Shown in pieces: positions 63,544 to 64,000 of a DNA stretch of 64,000 nt; positions within the stretch are counted from its first letter, which is position 1; the number at the start of each line of letters is the position of its first letter. The notes under the pieces were generated by a model. The model searched no databases and was not told the origin of the DNA. It worked only from the letters and a program-made list of their open reading frames with translations. The stretch comes from Rhynchopus sp. YZ270_cl-10 (taxonomy: Eukaryota; Euglenozoa; Diplonemea; Diplonemida; Diplonemidae). Location: assembly GCA_964035575.1 (NCBI GenBank), contig OZ037871.1:1302001-1366000 (forward strand). The letters are read 5' to 3'. The position numbers and the translations under genes were made by a program.

Positions 63544-64000
63544 ATGCTGGTGAACGTGTTGATGCTTGCGGCTGCAAGTAAAAGTCTCAACTGTTGGGGA
63601 GGGATTGTGGGGTCTATCACCACAACCTCAAACCCGGACCTCATTTTTGCCCAAGGCGCTTGCGGGGCTATGTGGTACGATGTCAGCGACAAAGCTAACC
63701 CTCACCTTGCGAGCCTTCCTCACTACACAAAGGGCGGCCCCTCTGCAGTTTATTTAGATTCCACTTACAGCGCTACAAGCAGTGGGGACATTGTAGCCGT
63801 GTTCCCTGGTGATGCGGGTTTCTTTAACGCGGATTATGTGGTGCTGTATTCAGTTGACACCCGCGAAGCACTTGCAGCAGTTAATTTTTCAACCTCGGTT
63901 GGCCACGTGACCGACGTCGCAGTGCACAACAACCTGCTGTTCGTTGTTGGCTCGAAGGGACTTGCTGTTGTTAATGCAACAACCGGTGCTGTCGTCTTTT
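63544..64000 (+). CDS. LVIVD surface protein, copy E (5' part, cut by window edge)
   Basis: Starts at ATG 63544 and is open to the last base, covering the first 152 codons. It is nearly identical to D over this span. Near 63885-63915 it switches to sequence closer to C (VGHVTDVAVHN, as in copy C, where D has VGGMTDVAVHN), which is consistent with patchwork exchange among copies. The remainder lies beyond the window. Confidence 0.85.
   Translation, partial: MLVNVLMLAAASKSLNCWGGIVGSITTTSNPDLIFAQGACGAMWYDVSDKANPHLASLPHYTKGGPSAVYLDSTYSATSSGDIVAVFPGDAGFFNADYVVLYSVDTREALAAVNFSTSVGHVTDVAVHNNLLFVVGSKGLAVVNATTGAVVF

Overview
The window looks like nuclear DNA of a free-living, flagellated protist. Coding exons are GC-rich and carry ordinary eukaryotic domains (RRM, PDZ, SPRY, EF-hand, MFS, a CFAP97-type axonemal protein, a carotenoid-oxygenase-like protein). 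They are interrupted by GT-AG introns of 34 to about 2000 bp. Between genes lies AT-rich DNA crowded with poly-A/poly-T runs and transposon debris. No operon structure, Shine-Dalgarno sites, rRNA or convincing tRNA gene was seen. The lineage cannot be fixed from sequence alone; a PDZ plus NTF2-like architecture and acceptor-like AGs just before some ATGs would suit a euglenozoan, but this is only a hint.

Layout. 1-1.4 kb: the C-terminal end of a LINE ORF entering from the left edge. 1.4-7 kb: no gene; MITEs, SINE-like repeats and LINE-tail-like repeats. 7.1-12.7 kb: a nested transposon complex that includes a Mutator-like element with a perfect 9-bp target duplication, a second foldback element, a small MITE, a decayed hAT fragment and a hAT transposase exon. 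13-14 kb: a palindromic AAGATCTTAG array split by a hAT-type MITE with a perfect 8-bp target duplication. 14-17.6 kb: no gene, repeats and a heptamer array. 17.6-25.7 kb: host genes (a small coiled-coil protein with a 2-kb intron full of minisatellites, a three-exon proline-rich protein, a possible minus-strand gene and an MFS transporter). 25.7-30.7 kb: repeat-rich, no gene.

30.7-64 kb is organised around a family of LVIVD/beta-propeller-like proteins predicted to be on the cell surface. Five copies are visible: A (30.7-32.6 kb, shortened), B (39.8-40.8 kb, a fragment), C (54.8-57.0 kb, frameshifted), D (60.6-62.8 kb, intact) and E (63.5 kb to the edge). D and E sit in a recent 2958-bp tandem duplication. 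Between them lie a 3.9-kb hAT element with a perfect 8-bp target duplication and an internal head-to-head broken copy, a third hAT transposase gene with a probable 82-bp intron, and host genes for a CFAP97-like protein, a double-PDZ protein, an RRM/polyQ/polyN protein, a carotenoid-oxygenase-like protein and a SPRY/EF-hand protein.

The genes do not form one pathway. The strongest themes are (i) expansion and decay of a surface-protein family next to repeats and hAT insertions, and (ii) several independent DNA transposon families whose borders and target duplications can be read directly. No antiviral, CRISPR or other defence-like system was recognised.
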